Assembly (NCBI RefSeq): GCF_049800955.1
Contig: NZ_JBNAGA010000001.1
Coordinates: forward strand, 2,149,501 to 2,213,500
Direction of reading: 5' to 3'
DNA length: 64,000 nucleotides
Origin: JAKVBH01 sp049800955
GTDB taxonomy: Bacteria; Pseudomonadota; Alphaproteobacteria; Rhodobacterales; Rhodobacteraceae
The position numbers and the translations under genes are program-made. Below, in pieces: positions 15,413-24,449 of this stretch (position 1 is its first letter; each line of letters opens with the position of its first letter). The notes under the pieces were generated by a model, which saw only the letters and a list, made by a program, of their open reading frames with translations, was not told the DNA's origin and made no database searches.

Positions 15413-16420
15413 ATGACAGAAAAACTCATTGATCCATTCGCGCGCCCGATTTCCTATCTCCGCGTCTCTGTGACAGACCGTTGCGACTTCCGCTGTGTCT
15501 ATTGCATGTCGGAGAACATGACGTTCCTGCCCAAGAAGGAACTTTTGACGCTGGAGGAACTTGACCGGCTCTGCACGGCGTTTGTGGATATGGGCGTCGA
15601 GAAATTGCGCATCACCGGCGGCGAGCCTTTGGTGCGCCGCGAGATCATGACCTTCTTCCGCGCCATGACCCGGCATCTGGACAGCGGCGCCCTGCGCGAA
15701 CTGACGTTGACGACCAATGGCTCGCAGCTGGAGCGCTATGCCCAGGACCTCTGGGATGCAGGCGTACGGCGCATCAACATCTCACTCGATACGCTGGATG
15801 AGGCAAAATTCTCCGACATCACGCGTTGGGGTCGCCTCGCCCAGGTCCTCAAAGGGATTGATGCCGCGCAAGCCGTCGGGATGCGGGTCAAGATCAATGT
15901 GGTGGCCCTCAAAGGGTTCAACGAAGACGAACTTCTGCCCATCACGGAGTGGTGCGCCGAGCGGGATATGGATGTGACTTGGATTGAGGTCATGCCCATG
16001 GGCGACATCGGCAACGAGAACCGCCTGGATCAATATTGGCCCCTCAAAGATCTGCGTGCCCGGCTGGCCGAGCATTACACGCTCACCGACCTGCCTGAGA
16101 GCACCGGCGGCCCTGCCCGGTATGTCCGGCTTGAAGAGACAGGCCAGAAAATCGGCTTCATCACGCCCCTGACCCATAATTTCTGCGAAAGCTGTAATCG
16201 CGTGCGCCTGACCTGTACGGGCGAATTGTTCATGTGCCTTGGGCAGGAGGACAACGCGGACCTGCGCGCCGCACTGCGCAATCATCCAGAGGACAATGCC
16301 CCGCTGGAAGACGCTATCCGTGCCGCCATCCTGCGCAAGCCCAAAGGCCATGATTTTGACTATTCGCGTCAACGGCTTGATGGGCAAATGACACGTCATA
16401 TGAGCCATACCGGCGGCTAA
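15413..16420 (+). CDS. moaA: GTP 3',8-cyclase (molybdenum cofactor biosynthesis protein A)
   Basis: Radical SAM enzyme of 335 residues starting molybdenum cofactor synthesis from GTP. The N-terminal cluster is bound by Cys24, Cys28 and Cys31 in DRCDFRCVYC; GGEPLVRR follows as the SAM-contacting segment. The second, substrate-binding 4Fe-4S site is the C-terminal NFCESCNRVRLTCTGELFMC. The protein ends in Gly-Gly, the tail needed for activity in this family. All features are intact. It is monocistronic, with a dispersed repeat immediately after the stop codon. A molybdoenzyme fits the fused formate dehydrogenase subunit at the right end of the window. Confidence 0.97.
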   Translation: MTEKLIDPFARPISYLRVSVTDRCDFRCVYCMSENMTFLPKKELLTLEELDRLCTAFVDMGVEKLRITGGEPLVRREIMTFFRAMTRHLDSGALRELTLTTNGSQLERYAQDLWDAGVRRINISLDTLDEAKFSDITRWGRLAQVLKGIDAAQAVGMRVKINVVALKGFNEDELLPITEWCAERDMDVTWIEVMPMGDIGNENRLDQYWPLKDLRARLAEHYTLTDLPESTGGPARYVRLEETGQKIGFITPLTHNFCESCNRVRLTCTGELFMCLGQEDNADLRAALRNHPEDNAPLEDAIRAAILRKPKGHDFDYSRQRLDGQMTRHMSHTGG

Positions 16421-16426
16421 GCGACA

Positions 16427-16460
16427 CCTTCGGGATTTGCGTATTTTCAACCAGAAGAAG
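16427..16460 (+). repeat. Dispersed intergenic repeat after moaA
   Basis: TTCGGGATTTGCGTATTTTC then AACCAGAAGAAG, beginning about ten bases after the moaA stop, in the same orientation as the gene. It matches the element after the GST gene at 5864-5903 (minus). The stretch ATTTTC is the only T-rich part, so terminator activity would be weak. Confidence 0.65.
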
Positions 16461-16480
16461 CCGACATCGCTTGATCTGGC

Positions 16481-17278
16481 TTACGCCCATTGTGCGCCGA
16501 GGTCGTCCTTCGTTCGCGTGATCCAGTGATCTGCCAGCCAGGAGCAAGGCTTTGAGCGCCGTATAATGGATCCCGAATACCCCGTCACCGCGTCCGACAT
16601 TTTTGGCCGTCCATGGAAGCACACGACACGCGCCTCGTCGGGCAGCGTCGGAGGGCGCAGGTAATTGGTTGGGAACGGGTTGCAATCGTATTTGAAGCTC
16701 ACGACCCAAGGCTCCGGAATATAGGCGAAAGCGTCACGATCCATGCCTTTGTGCGACGTGTAGCGCTGCTCCGAGCCGCGCGCCTTCTCGACTTCGGCAT
16801 AGGGGTTTGCAGCAAGATCGTCGTAGAGAAAGCCGTGCACCGCCGGATCGAAGCGAAAAACGGACCCATGCCCTGTTGGACGTCCTTTGCGCTTTTCCGT
16901 CCAGTCATGGCGCATCGCGATCTTGCCCGGCGCCATGCTCCAGATCGGCGCCAGATCACCTGTGATGACGACATCCAGATCGAAGCCAAGCACAGGACCC
17001 TGCAGGTCCGGCACGAGACCGGGCTTGAACAGCGAAACTTTCCGCATCGCGCCCTGCCTGTTGGCCACGGCAAGGGCCTGCGCCATGGGCTCGGCAAAGG
17101 GCTCGACAGGCAGGTCCAAGACTTCGATGTCAGGATGCAGCCCATCGGCATGTTCCGTCATGCACATGAAGCGAATGTCATGGGCGAGATTGCGACGCAC
17201 CCCGGAATAGAGCCTGTTGACATATTCAGGCCCGAACAGCGTGCCCCACTTGATACACATGATGTTGGCTTGCGCCAT
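16481..17278 (-). CDS. Glycosyltransferase-like protein
   Basis: 265 residues. The fold appears to be GT-A-like: an N-terminal ANIMCIKWGTLFGPEYVNRL, then GPVLGFDLDVVITGDL, which contains a DxD motif of the kind that binds metal and nucleotide sugar, and a C-terminal VVSFKYDC and VVCFHGRPKMSD, the HG of which often contacts the diphosphate. No membrane segment is seen. The start at 17278 (MAQANIM) is preferred over the longer frame. It is isolated between moaA and a DUF2934 gene, so no polysaccharide locus supports a specific role. Donor and acceptor are unknown. Confidence 0.6.
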   Translation of the reverse strand: MAQANIMCIKWGTLFGPEYVNRLYSGVRRNLAHDIRFMCMTEHADGLHPDIEVLDLPVEPFAEPMAQALAVANRQGAMRKVSLFKPGLVPDLQGPVLGFDLDVVITGDLAPIWSMAPGKIAMRHDWTEKRKGRPTGHGSVFRFDPAVHGFLYDDLAANPYAEVEKARGSEQRYTSHKGMDRDAFAYIPEPWVVSFKYDCNPFPTNYLRPPTLPDEARVVCFHGRPKMSDAVTGYSGSIIRRSKPCSWLADHWITRTKDDLGAQWA

Positions 17279-17431
17279 GTCTTGCCCCTTGTCGGCTCTT
17301 GTCACGGCCCGTCTAGCGCGGTTCCGCGCGACACGCCAGCATGCCGCAAAACAGGCATGTTTGATCCGGATGCAGATTCCCCTGTTTTATTGGCTTGCCA
17401 AGACTGGCCTCGCTGAAGTAACCCGTTAGCG

Positions 17432-17459
17432 TTAACATTGCTGCGCCGCAGCATATATA
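17432..17459 (+). promoter_or_regulatory. Candidate promoter with an operator-like inverted repeat
   Basis: TTAACA (17432-17437) and TATATA (17454-17459), 16 bases apart, upstream of the DUF2934 gene. The whole spacer is occupied by a perfect 7-1-7 inverted repeat TGCTGCG-C-CGCAGCA (17439-17453), the position expected of a repressor site. The distance to the ATG is only 17 bases, so the leader would be very short. Confidence 0.45.
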
Positions 17460-17475
17460 GCTACCTGGAGGACCC

Positions 17476-17742
17476 ATGAGCACCAAAGACATTACCGACG
17501 CGATGATCGCGGAAGCTGCATTTTACATCTGGCAAGAAGAGGGGCAGCCCGACGGTCGGGCAGACGCGCATTGGACTCAGGCAATTGAGCGCCTGAAATC
17601 CGCACAGCCCACGCCAAAGGCCCGCAAAGCGCCTGCCAAAAAAGCAGCGGCGAAACCAAAGGTGGCATCCACCAAGGCAAAAGCGCCCGCAACCCGCAAA
17701 AAAGCAGCGAGCAAATCCAAAGCAGAAGCGACCGCTAACTAA
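17476..17742 (+). CDS. DUF2934 domain protein with Lys/Ala-rich tail
   Basis: 88 residues with a strong ribosome-binding site (GGAGGA five bases before the ATG). Residues 8-42 (MIAEAAFYIWQEEGQPDGRA and the following HWTQAIERL) match the short DUF2934 helical motif. Residues 45-88 are made of Lys-Ala-Pro repeats resembling histone H1 tails, very basic and likely disordered, suggesting nucleic-acid binding. This is inference from composition. It has an operator-like repeat in its promoter and a GC-rich hairpin after its stop. Confidence 0.8.
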   Translation: MSTKDITDAMIAEAAFYIWQEEGQPDGRADAHWTQAIERLKSAQPTPKARKAPAKKAAAKPKVASTKAKAPATRKKAASKSKAEATAN

Positions 17743-17754
17743 GAGGTTGCAGTG

Positions 17755-17780
17755 CCGGGGGCCACGCGCCGCGCCCCCGG
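17755..17780. terminator. GC-rich hairpin between convergent genes
   Basis: Stem CCGGGGGC / GCCCCCGG (17755-17762 and 17773-17780), 10-base loop, between the DUF2934 gene (plus) and the amidohydrolase gene (minus). There is no T-tract on either side, so termination would be weak or assisted. Confidence 0.5.
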
Positions 17781-17795
17781 GACAATCACCTGAGA

Positions 17796-18962
17796 CTACT
17801 GCGCCGCGGGCATGCGTTGCTCAACGATTTCTGCCCACCATGAGCATCCCGCAGGAATTGCCTCATCGTTGAAGTTGTATTCAGGATGGTGGACGGAAGC
17901 GCTATCCCCGTTGCCGACGAGAATGTAAGCGCCAGGGCGTTCTTCCAGCATGAAGGCGAAGTCTTCGCCCCCCATGACCAACGGCGCTTCATCACATTGG
18001 CCCGAGACAGAGGCGGCGACTTCTGCGGCAAATGCAGTTTGATCCTCATGGTTGACCATGACCGGGTAGCCACGATGATACGTCACTTCAACCTGCCCGC
18101 CAAAGGTCGCCGCGATCCCGGCGCAGATTTCCTTGATGCGGCGTTCAGCAAGGTCGCGCATGGCGGCAGTCATCGTGCGCACGGTGCCTTTGATATGAAC
18201 ACTCTGCGGGATCACGTTGAAGGCTTTGGACGAGGTCTCAAAGGACGTGGCGGAGACAACGATACGATCCACCGGATCGGCGTTGCGGCTGGCAATCGTT
18301 TGCAGGGCGAGGATCGCCTGCGCGGCCATTACGGTTGTATCCACTGTTTCCTGTGGCTTGGCGGCATGGCCACCTTTGCCTTCAAAGACGATGTCGAACT
18401 GATCCGTCGCCGCAAAAAACGCGCCAGACCTAATGGCAAAGGAGCCAACAGGTTTGCCGGGCCAATTGTGCATCCCGTAAACTTCCTGGATGCCCCAACG
18501 GTCCATCATGCCATCATCACACATCTCCTTACCTCCGCCGCCGCCTTCTTCGGCGGGCTGGAATATGACCACAACAGTGCCATCAAAGTTTCGCGTCTCG
18601 GAGAGGTACTTGGCCGCGCCCAGAAGCATGGCCGTGTGCCCGTCATGGCCGCAGGCGTGCATGGCGCCGGGTGTCTTGGAGGCATAGTCGAGCCCTGTGG
18701 CCTCGAGGATCGGCAGCGCATCCATATCAGCGCGCAGCCCGATGACCTTGCCGGTGGTATCGGATTTTCCCTTGATCACTCCCACAACGCCCGTACGGCC
18801 AATGCCTTCGACCACCTCTTCGCAGCCAAACGCGCGCAGCTTTTCGGCGACAAGCGCGGAGGTGCGGTGCGTCTCGAAGAGAATTTCCGGGTTTTCATGC
18901 AAATCCCGACGCCATTCGGTGATTTCAGCCTGCAACTCGGCAAAACGGTTTTTTACTGGCAT
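17796..18962 (-). CDS. M20 family metallopeptidase/amidohydrolase (hippurate-hydrolase-like)
   Basis: 388 residues, cytoplasmic. M20D features: HENPEILFETHRTSALV near the N-terminus, GLRADMDALPILE, the metal ligands in MHACGHDGHTAML and FQPAEEGGGGGKEM, HNWPGKPVGS, and the dimerisation domain with GKGGHAAKPQETVD; VMGGEDFAFMLEERPG is the usual C-terminal metal-ligand segment. These enzymes hydrolyse N-acyl amino acids, hippurate or indole-acetyl amino acids. It follows argE by three bases and is thus the last gene of an operon running from the ABC ATPase gene, suggesting breakdown of imported acylated or peptidic compounds. Confidence 0.9.
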   Translation of the reverse strand: MPVKNRFAELQAEITEWRRDLHENPEILFETHRTSALVAEKLRAFGCEEVVEGIGRTGVVGVIKGKSDTTGKVIGLRADMDALPILEATGLDYASKTPGAMHACGHDGHTAMLLGAAKYLSETRNFDGTVVVIFQPAEEGGGGGKEMCDDGMMDRWGIQEVYGMHNWPGKPVGSFAIRSGAFFAATDQFDIVFEGKGGHAAKPQETVDTTVMAAQAILALQTIASRNADPVDRIVVSATSFETSSKAFNVIPQSVHIKGTVRTMTAAMRDLAERRIKEICAGIAATFGGQVEVTYHRGYPVMVNHEDQTAFAAEVAASVSGQCDEAPLVMGGEDFAFMLEERPGAYILVGNGDSASVHHPEYNFNDEAIPAGCSWWAEIVEQRMPAAQ

Positions 18963-18965
18963 GCG

Positions 18966-20144
18966 CTACTCTTCCCCTTGCAGCAATGTGATGAGTTTGC
19001 GGAGAAAGGCCTCGCCTGCCTCCATTTGCGATATTTCGATGAATTCGTTGGGCTGATGCGCTTGCGCGATATCGCCCGGGCCGCACACAACAGCGGAATA
19101 GCCCGCCTCCTGGAATTGGCCGGCTTCTGTGGCGTAGCTCACGACATGGGTGCCATTGTCGCCCGTCAACTGGCGCACGATGGCCTCCGCTGCACCATTT
19201 TCCTCAGGCACCAAGGGAGGCACATCGAAGAAACGGCCCAGCGTAATCGATGTATCGGGATGCACCGCGCGCATCGCTGTGCGCACCTCCTGAACCTTCG
19301 CCTTGTAGCGTGCTTCCAACTCGGCGGGATCATCGCCCGGCACCACGCGCAACGCCATGGCAAAGCTGCAGTCTTTTGCTGTGATGTTATGCGCTGTGCC
19401 GCCTTCGATAACGCCGACATGCCAGGTCGACCAATGCGGGTCGAAATCCTGTGCCAATGGGTGCGGCTCTGCGGCCGCCGCAGCAGCGTTTTGCGCATTG
19501 GCCCAGGCCAGGAGCTCCCCGGCCTGCATCACGGCGCTCACTCCCGTGTGCATGATCGAGCTGTGTACCTCATGGCCACGCACATGGGTCTGCCATCCAA
19601 GCCCGCCTTTGTGGCCCGTGACGGCAGACAGGCGCGACGGCTCGCCCACAATCACGGCAGACGCTTTGGGCAACACTTCTTGCATCGCCTCGATCATTGG
19701 TGGCGCGCCCGTGCAGCCGATTTCTTCATCGTAAGACAGGGCCAGCTGGAGAGGTGTGCGCAGGTTCGCGTAGCGGGCTTCGACAAGCGCCCAGATCGCC
19801 AGCGCATCGAACCCCTTCATATCGCATGTCCCGCGCCCGAAAAGCTTGCCGTCTTTTTCCACGACAGTGAACGGATCGCTGACCCAATCCTGACCGTCAA
19901 CAGGCACAACATCGGTGTGCCCTGACAACACGACACCACCCGAGATATCGGGTCCGACATGGGCAAAGAGTGCCGCCTTTTCGCCGCCCTTGTCCAAATA
20001 CCTGTGAGACACGATGCCATGGGATGCCAGATAGGCCTCAACCCAATCGACAAGCGGCAGATTGGTATCGCGACTGACGGTCGGGAACGCCACGAGCGCT
20101 TCCAGAATGGCGCGCGGTGACAGACGTTCAGGCGTGTCACTCAT
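18966..20144 (-). CDS. argE: Acetylornithine deacetylase (M20 family)
   Basis: 392 residues. Co-catalytic zinc sites are visible: LSGHTDVVPVDGQDW, LFGRGTCDMKGFDALAI with Asp bridging, YDEEIGCTGAPPMI with the general-base Glu, and VGEPSRLSAVTGHKG. The dimerisation domain follows, with GHEVHSSIMHTGVSAV. By similarity it removes acetyl from N-acetylornithine; in this context, next to another M20 enzyme and a peptide/opine transporter, a catabolic role in releasing acyl groups from imported compounds is equally possible. It overlaps the VOC gene by four bases (ATGA). Confidence 0.85.
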   Translation of the reverse strand: MSDTPERLSPRAILEALVAFPTVSRDTNLPLVDWVEAYLASHGIVSHRYLDKGGEKAALFAHVGPDISGGVVLSGHTDVVPVDGQDWVSDPFTVVEKDGKLFGRGTCDMKGFDALAIWALVEARYANLRTPLQLALSYDEEIGCTGAPPMIEAMQEVLPKASAVIVGEPSRLSAVTGHKGGLGWQTHVRGHEVHSSIMHTGVSAVMQAGELLAWANAQNAAAAAAEPHPLAQDFDPHWSTWHVGVIEGGTAHNITAKDCSFAMALRVVPGDDPAELEARYKAKVQEVRTAMRAVHPDTSITLGRFFDVPPLVPEENGAAEAIVRQLTGDNGTHVVSYATEAGQFQEAGYSAVVCGPGDIAQAHQPNEFIEISQMEAGEAFLRKLITLLQGEE

Positions 20145-20512
20145 GTGATTGCCTCACCAAAGAAGACCAAAGTGCAATCCTCGTCATAGATATGGAATTC
20201 CCGCTGCCCATAGGCTTGATTGAAGGGCGCGCGCACGCGGTCCGATTTCAGTTTATCTAGGCGTGGTTTCATCTCAGCAAAGACAGCATCGAGGTCTTCC
20301 ACATCGATATAGATCGAATTTTCGCGGTCAGGCGCGGTCAGATCGGTGTCATCATCGACCATGATCAGGCGCAAGGCGGCCTGATCCCGGCGCAGGAAGG
20401 CGTAGTTGTCCTGGCGAAACCCCAAAGTGAAGCCAAGAATCCCCTCGTAAAAGCCAATGGCCCGATCGAGATCTGCGCACAGGATAAACGGTGTCAGCTG
20501 CGTCAGGCGCAT
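20141..20512 (-). CDS. VOC (glyoxalase/bleomycin resistance) superfamily protein
   Basis: 123 residues with two beta-alpha-beta-beta-beta modules: LTPFILCADLDRAIGFYEGI, GFTLGFRQDNYAFLRRDQ, and in the second half NSIYIDVEDLDAVFAEM and REFHIYDEDCTLVFFGEAI. A C-terminal Glu (GEAI) is in the place of a metal ligand. Homologues include dioxygenases, glyoxalases and antibiotic-binding proteins; nothing here tells which. It starts directly after the ABC ATPase stop codon (TGAATG) and overlaps argE by four bases, so it belongs to this operon. Confidence 0.8.
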   Translation of the reverse strand: MRLTQLTPFILCADLDRAIGFYEGILGFTLGFRQDNYAFLRRDQAALRLIMVDDDTDLTAPDRENSIYIDVEDLDAVFAEMKPRLDKLKSDRVRAPFNQAYGQREFHIYDEDCTLVFFGEAIT

Positions 20513-22333
20513 TCAATAGCCGCTGTCGGTTGTCAGAATGAAATGCCCCGGGCCGACATTCTCGTATTCCGACGGCGCGGGATCATACTCGAGGGGATGG
20601 ATCGGAGACGGGATCGGTTTGAAATTCAATTCCGTCTCGGATTTGCGCCGGCGCGGATCTGCGATGGGGACGGCTTTGATCAACGCCTGCGTGTAGGGAT
20701 GCTGAGGGTTCTCGAAGATGGCGGCGCGCGGGCCAAGCTCGACGATGCGCCCGAGATACATCACGCCCACATTATGCGAGACCCGTTCCACCACAGCCAT
20801 GTCATGCGAGATAAACAGGAAGGACAGCTCCAGCTCCGCCTGCAATTCCATCATCAGGTTCAACACCTGCGCCTGCACCGACACATCAAGCGCGGAGACG
20901 GCTTCATCCGCGATGATGAGCTTGGGATTGAGCGCGAGCGCTCGGGCAATGGCAATCCGCTGGCGTTGGCCGCCCGACAGCTCATGCGGATAGCGGCGCA
21001 TGAACGAGCGTGGCAATTCCACGCGATCAAAGAGCATCGCGATGCGATCCTGCATTTCGGAGCCAGATGCCACGTTGAAGTTCTGCATCGGCTCGGCGAC
21101 CTGATCCATCAGCTGCATCTGCGGATTGAGGCTTGCGAAGGGATCCTGAAAAATCATCTGCATATCGCGGCGCGCTTCGCGCAACTCGCGTTGATCCAGC
21201 GCCATAATGTCTGTCCCGGCCAGATCAATCTGGCCTGAATTGGGCTCGACCAACCGCAGGATGGACCGGCCCGCCGTCGACTTTCCGCACCCCGATTCCC
21301 CCACAAGGCTCAGCGTCTGGCCTTTGTTGAGTGTAAAGGAGACATCTTCCGTGGCATGCACCTGCGCAACCGTACGGCGGAAGAACCCGCCCTTGACAGG
21401 GAACCGTGTCACGAGGTTCTTCACGGTCAAAAGCGGCTCATTGGTTCCCGGGATCGGCTCGATCTTCTGATCCTCAACCCCGAAGAGCTTCATGGGCTCA
21501 GGCAAGGGCTTGCCCTTCATCTCGCCAAGTTTTGGCACCGCTGCGAGAAGCGCCTTGGTGTAGGGATGCTGGGGCGCCTCAAAAATCTGGGAGGCCGGCC
21601 CCTCCTCCACCTTCTCGCCCCGAAACATCACTACAACCCGGTCCGCCATCTGCGCGACGACGGCCATGTCATGGGTGATAAACATCACGGCTGTGCCGGT
21701 TTCCCGTTTGAGCCGGTCCATGAGCGCGAGGATCTCGGCCTGAATCGTCACATCCAGCGCGGTCGTAGGCTCATCGGCAATCAGCAAACGCGGCTCGCAA
21801 GCCAGCGCCATGGCAATCACGACCCGCTGGCGCATGCCGCCAGACAGCTCGTGCGGGTATTGCGAGATGCGGCGCTCAGGTTCGGGGATACGCACCTGTT
21901 TAAGCAAATCAACCGCGCGCGCTTCGGCATCGGCCTTGCTCATGCCTTTATGCATGCGCAGACCCTCGGTCAGCTGCCGTCCAATCGTGAACACAGGGTT
22001 CAGCGCCGTCATGGGCTCCTGGAAGATCATTCCGATTTCATTGCCACGAATCTGGCGCATCATCTCCTGTTCGGTATCGGCCAAATCGATCTGACCGCCC
22101 TCCCGACGATCAAAGAGCAGCTTGCCGCGCGCAATCGTACCGCCGCCAAACTCGATCAAACGCATGAGAGAGAGCGACGAGACCGACTTGCCCGATCCTG
22201 ATTCACCCACGATGGCCACAGTCTCGCCAGGCGCCACGTCAAACGAGACGTCCTTCACGCCGGCGACAGTGCCATCCTTGGTCTGAAATTCGACGCGAAG
22301 ATTTTCGATCCGGGCGATTGAGTTATCCAGCAC
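20513..22333 (-). CDS. ABC transporter ATP-binding protein with two fused ATPase domains (dipeptide/oligopeptide type)
   Basis: 606 residues, a DppD-DppF-type fusion energising the permeases encoded on the plus strand at 24450-26468. Domain 1: Walker A GESGSGKSVSS, signature ELSGGMRQRVVIAMALA, Walker B LLIADEPTTALD. Domain 2: GESGCGKSTAGR, ELSGGQRQRIAIARAL, IIADEAVSALD. Each is followed by an oligopeptide-transporter C-terminal extension (ASQIFEAPQHPYTKALL, AAIFENPQHPYTQALI). I start at GTG 22333, with GGGAG seven bases upstream, because the longer frame covers the divergent promoter region with no similarity. Divergence from the binding protein gene is a common layout for such transporters. 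Confidence 0.93.
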   Translation of the reverse strand: MLDNSIARIENLRVEFQTKDGTVAGVKDVSFDVAPGETVAIVGESGSGKSVSSLSLMRLIEFGGGTIARGKLLFDRREGGQIDLADTEQEMMRQIRGNEIGMIFQEPMTALNPVFTIGRQLTEGLRMHKGMSKADAEARAVDLLKQVRIPEPERRISQYPHELSGGMRQRVVIAMALACEPRLLIADEPTTALDVTIQAEILALMDRLKRETGTAVMFITHDMAVVAQMADRVVVMFRGEKVEEGPASQIFEAPQHPYTKALLAAVPKLGEMKGKPLPEPMKLFGVEDQKIEPIPGTNEPLLTVKNLVTRFPVKGGFFRRTVAQVHATEDVSFTLNKGQTLSLVGESGCGKSTAGRSILRLVEPNSGQIDLAGTDIMALDQRELREARRDMQMIFQDPFASLNPQMQLMDQVAEPMQNFNVASGSEMQDRIAMLFDRVELPRSFMRRYPHELSGGQRQRIAIARALALNPKLIIADEAVSALDVSVQAQVLNLMMELQAELELSFLFISHDMAVVERVSHNVGVMYLGRIVELGPRAAIFENPQHPYTQALIKAVPIADPRRRKSETELNFKPIPSPIHPLEYDPAPSEYENVGPGHFILTTDSGY

Positions 22334-22643
22334 GCGCGCACTCCCTGTTGCTCTTGTGACGCTAGTGCGCGTGCGTTCACGCGTCAAACACCTTCCCGGT
22401 GTCACACGCCCCGAGCTGCGCACCGACGCCTTGATCTTGAGCTTTGACCGCGCTTTCCCGAAGATAAGGTGCATCTCAAGGCTTGCAATTTTGGGTAATC
22501 CTGTTTCGATAGCGGCATGGATCGGGAGTTGTGTGCGCAACGGTTGGAAACCGCCGTGCGTTGCAAGCGCCCGAAACAAAATCAAAAAGGCCACACACCG
22601 GCGCACTACTCACGCCAAAAAATGGTCCAACACGGAGATCAAC
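22334..22643. promoter_or_regulatory. Divergent promoter region of the peptide-type transporter
   Basis: 310 bases without a gene between the ATPase gene (minus) and the binding protein gene (plus). A plausible plus-strand promoter is TTGCAA (22484-22489), 17 bases, TCGATA (22507-22512), giving a leader of about 125 bases; GGAG precedes the ATG by seven bases. No obvious operator was seen. Confidence 0.4.
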
Positions 22644-24344
22644 ATGACGATCAAAACAGCCCTCATGGGTGCAGCCGCAGCGCTTGCACTGGCCCCTGCG
22701 GCCTTTGCCGAGCGCGGCAGCGATGGCCAGGTCAGCATTGTCTACTGGCAGGCCCCATCCATTCTGAACCCCTTCTTGTCTGGCGGAACGAAAGACGTCG
22801 AATCCGCGTCGATGATCATCGAGCCGCTGGCACGCTATGACGAGACCGGCACATTGGTGCCCTGGCTCGTTGAAGAAATTCCCACAGTGGAAAATGGCGG
22901 CGTCAGCGAAGACCTGACCTCCATCACCTGGAAGATCACGCCCGGCCTGAAATGGTCAGACGGTTCGGATTTCACCTCCGCAGACGTAAAATTCACCTAT
23001 GAATACTGCACACATCCCGAAGGCGGTTGTGCACAGGTGACCAAGTTCGAAGGCGTCACCTCGGTCGACACGCCCGACGCCACCACCGTTATCGTGAATT
23101 TTGGCGGCCCGACGCCAAACCCTTACGGTCCCTTCGTTGGCGGTGAGAGCCCGATCCTGCAAGCCGCTCAATTCGCCAATTGTCTGGGCGCTGCGGCCTC
23201 CACCTGCACAGATCAGAACTTCATGCCCATCGGCACAGGCCCCTTCGTTGTCACGGAGTTCCGCCCCAATGACGTGATCACGATGGAAGCCAACCCCAAC
23301 TACCGCGATCCTGCAAAGCCCGCCTTCCAGACGGTGCTCTTCAAAGGGGGCGGAGATGCCACGGCGGCCGGCCGCGCGGTCATGGAGACAGGCGAGTTTG
23401 ACTACGGCTGGAACCTCCAGCTGGCCCCAGACGTCATCGCCAAGATGCAAGAAGGCGGCATGGGCACGCCAGTGGCGGGCTTTGGCCCGCTGGTCGAACG
23501 CATCATGCTCAACCAGACGAACCCATCGCCCGACCTGCCGGAAGGCGAGCGCTCCACGGCTGCGCAGCCGCATCCGTTCCTGCGCGAGCCTGCCGTCTAC
23601 AAGGCCCTGTCCATGGCGATCGATCGCCCGCTTCTCGTGGAAGTCGGATATGGTCAGGCCGGTAAGGTTACGTGTAACTGGGTGCCTGCACCGGAAGCGT
23701 TCAACTCCACCTCCATGAGCTGCGACCAACAGGACATTGCGGGCGCCAATGCGCTTCTCGATGAGGCCGGTTTTGTCGACAGCGATGGCGACGGTGTCCG
23801 CGAGGCCAATGGCGTGCCGATGAAGATGCTCTATCAGACATCGACCAATGCCGTGCGTCAGGACTTCCAGGCGCTCATCAAGCAGTGGTGGTCTGAGATC
23901 GGTGTCGAAGTCGAGCTGCGCAACATCGATGCGTCGGTGTTCTTCGGTGGCGACCCCGGCTCGCCCGATACGTTCCAGAAGTTCTATGCCGATGTGCAGA
24001 TGTACGCCAACACCTTCAACGGCACAGATCCACAGGCCTATCTCGGCAATGGCCTGTGCGACAAGGCACCCCGCCCTGACACCCAATGGCAGGGTGAAAA
24101 CATCTCGCGCTTCTGCATGCCGGAATACGATGCCCTGCATGCCGAACTGCAAAAGACAGCCAATTTCGAAGAGCGTGCCCGGATCGGCAAAGAGCTCAAC
24201 GACAAAATGGTGCAGAACGGCGGCATGATCCCGCTTGTGCACCGTGGCCGTCTGTCTGCCCACGCCAACAGCCTTGGCGGCGTGAAGCTCAATGTCTGGG
24301 ACAGCGAGCTTTGGAATGTGGCCGATTGGTACCGTATCGATTGA
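22644..24344 (+). CDS. ABC transporter substrate-binding protein, family 5 (peptide/opine type)
   Basis: 566 residues, periplasmic. The Sec signal peptide is MTIKTALMGAAAALALAPAAFA with cleavage expected after AFA. The body has SBP_bac_5 features: WQAPSILNPFLSGGTKDVES, a LEWKITPGLKWSDG-type segment (TWKITPGLKWSDGSDFTSAD), then FEPIGTGPFVVTEF-type text (NFMPIGTGPFVVTEFRPND), and a late domain with LLDEAGFVDSDGDGVREANG. These bind peptides, opines, nickel or heme; specificity cannot be read. The paired M20 deacylases suggest N-acylated or peptide ligands. A stable hairpin follows the stop, probably raising binding-protein levels above those of the permeases. Confidence 0.92.
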   Translation: MTIKTALMGAAAALALAPAAFAERGSDGQVSIVYWQAPSILNPFLSGGTKDVESASMIIEPLARYDETGTLVPWLVEEIPTVENGGVSEDLTSITWKITPGLKWSDGSDFTSADVKFTYEYCTHPEGGCAQVTKFEGVTSVDTPDATTVIVNFGGPTPNPYGPFVGGESPILQAAQFANCLGAAASTCTDQNFMPIGTGPFVVTEFRPNDVITMEANPNYRDPAKPAFQTVLFKGGGDATAAGRAVMETGEFDYGWNLQLAPDVIAKMQEGGMGTPVAGFGPLVERIMLNQTNPSPDLPEGERSTAAQPHPFLREPAVYKALSMAIDRPLLVEVGYGQAGKVTCNWVPAPEAFNSTSMSCDQQDIAGANALLDEAGFVDSDGDGVREANGVPMKMLYQTSTNAVRQDFQALIKQWWSEIGVEVELRNIDASVFFGGDPGSPDTFQKFYADVQMYANTFNGTDPQAYLGNGLCDKAPRPDTQWQGENISRFCMPEYDALHAELQKTANFEERARIGKELNDKMVQNGGMIPLVHRGRLSAHANSLGGVKLNVWDSELWNVADWYRID

Positions 24345-24350
24345 TGCGGT

Positions 24351-24375
24351 GGCCCGCGGCGTAACGCTGCGGGCC
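24351..24375 (+). other. Intercistronic stem-loop after the binding-protein gene
   Basis: GGCCCGCGGCG-TAA-CGCTGCGGGCC, an 11-bp stem (one G·U) with a 3-base loop, six bases after the stop codon. No T-tract follows. Position is typical of mRNA-stabilising or partial-termination hairpins between binding-protein and permease genes. Confidence 0.6.
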
Positions 24376-24449
24376 CAACCAGACCCAGCCCCTGCGCGCA
24401 CCCTACGTGCGGGCGGGGCTTCCTCCAGAGACATGACCCGAGGCGTTAG

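Noticed and set aside
17886..19925. A 679-codon open frame on the plus strand
   Set aside because: It is antisense to the M20 amidohydrolase and argE genes, whose protein motifs are intact on the minus strand. The long frame is a by-product of high GC and codon bias.
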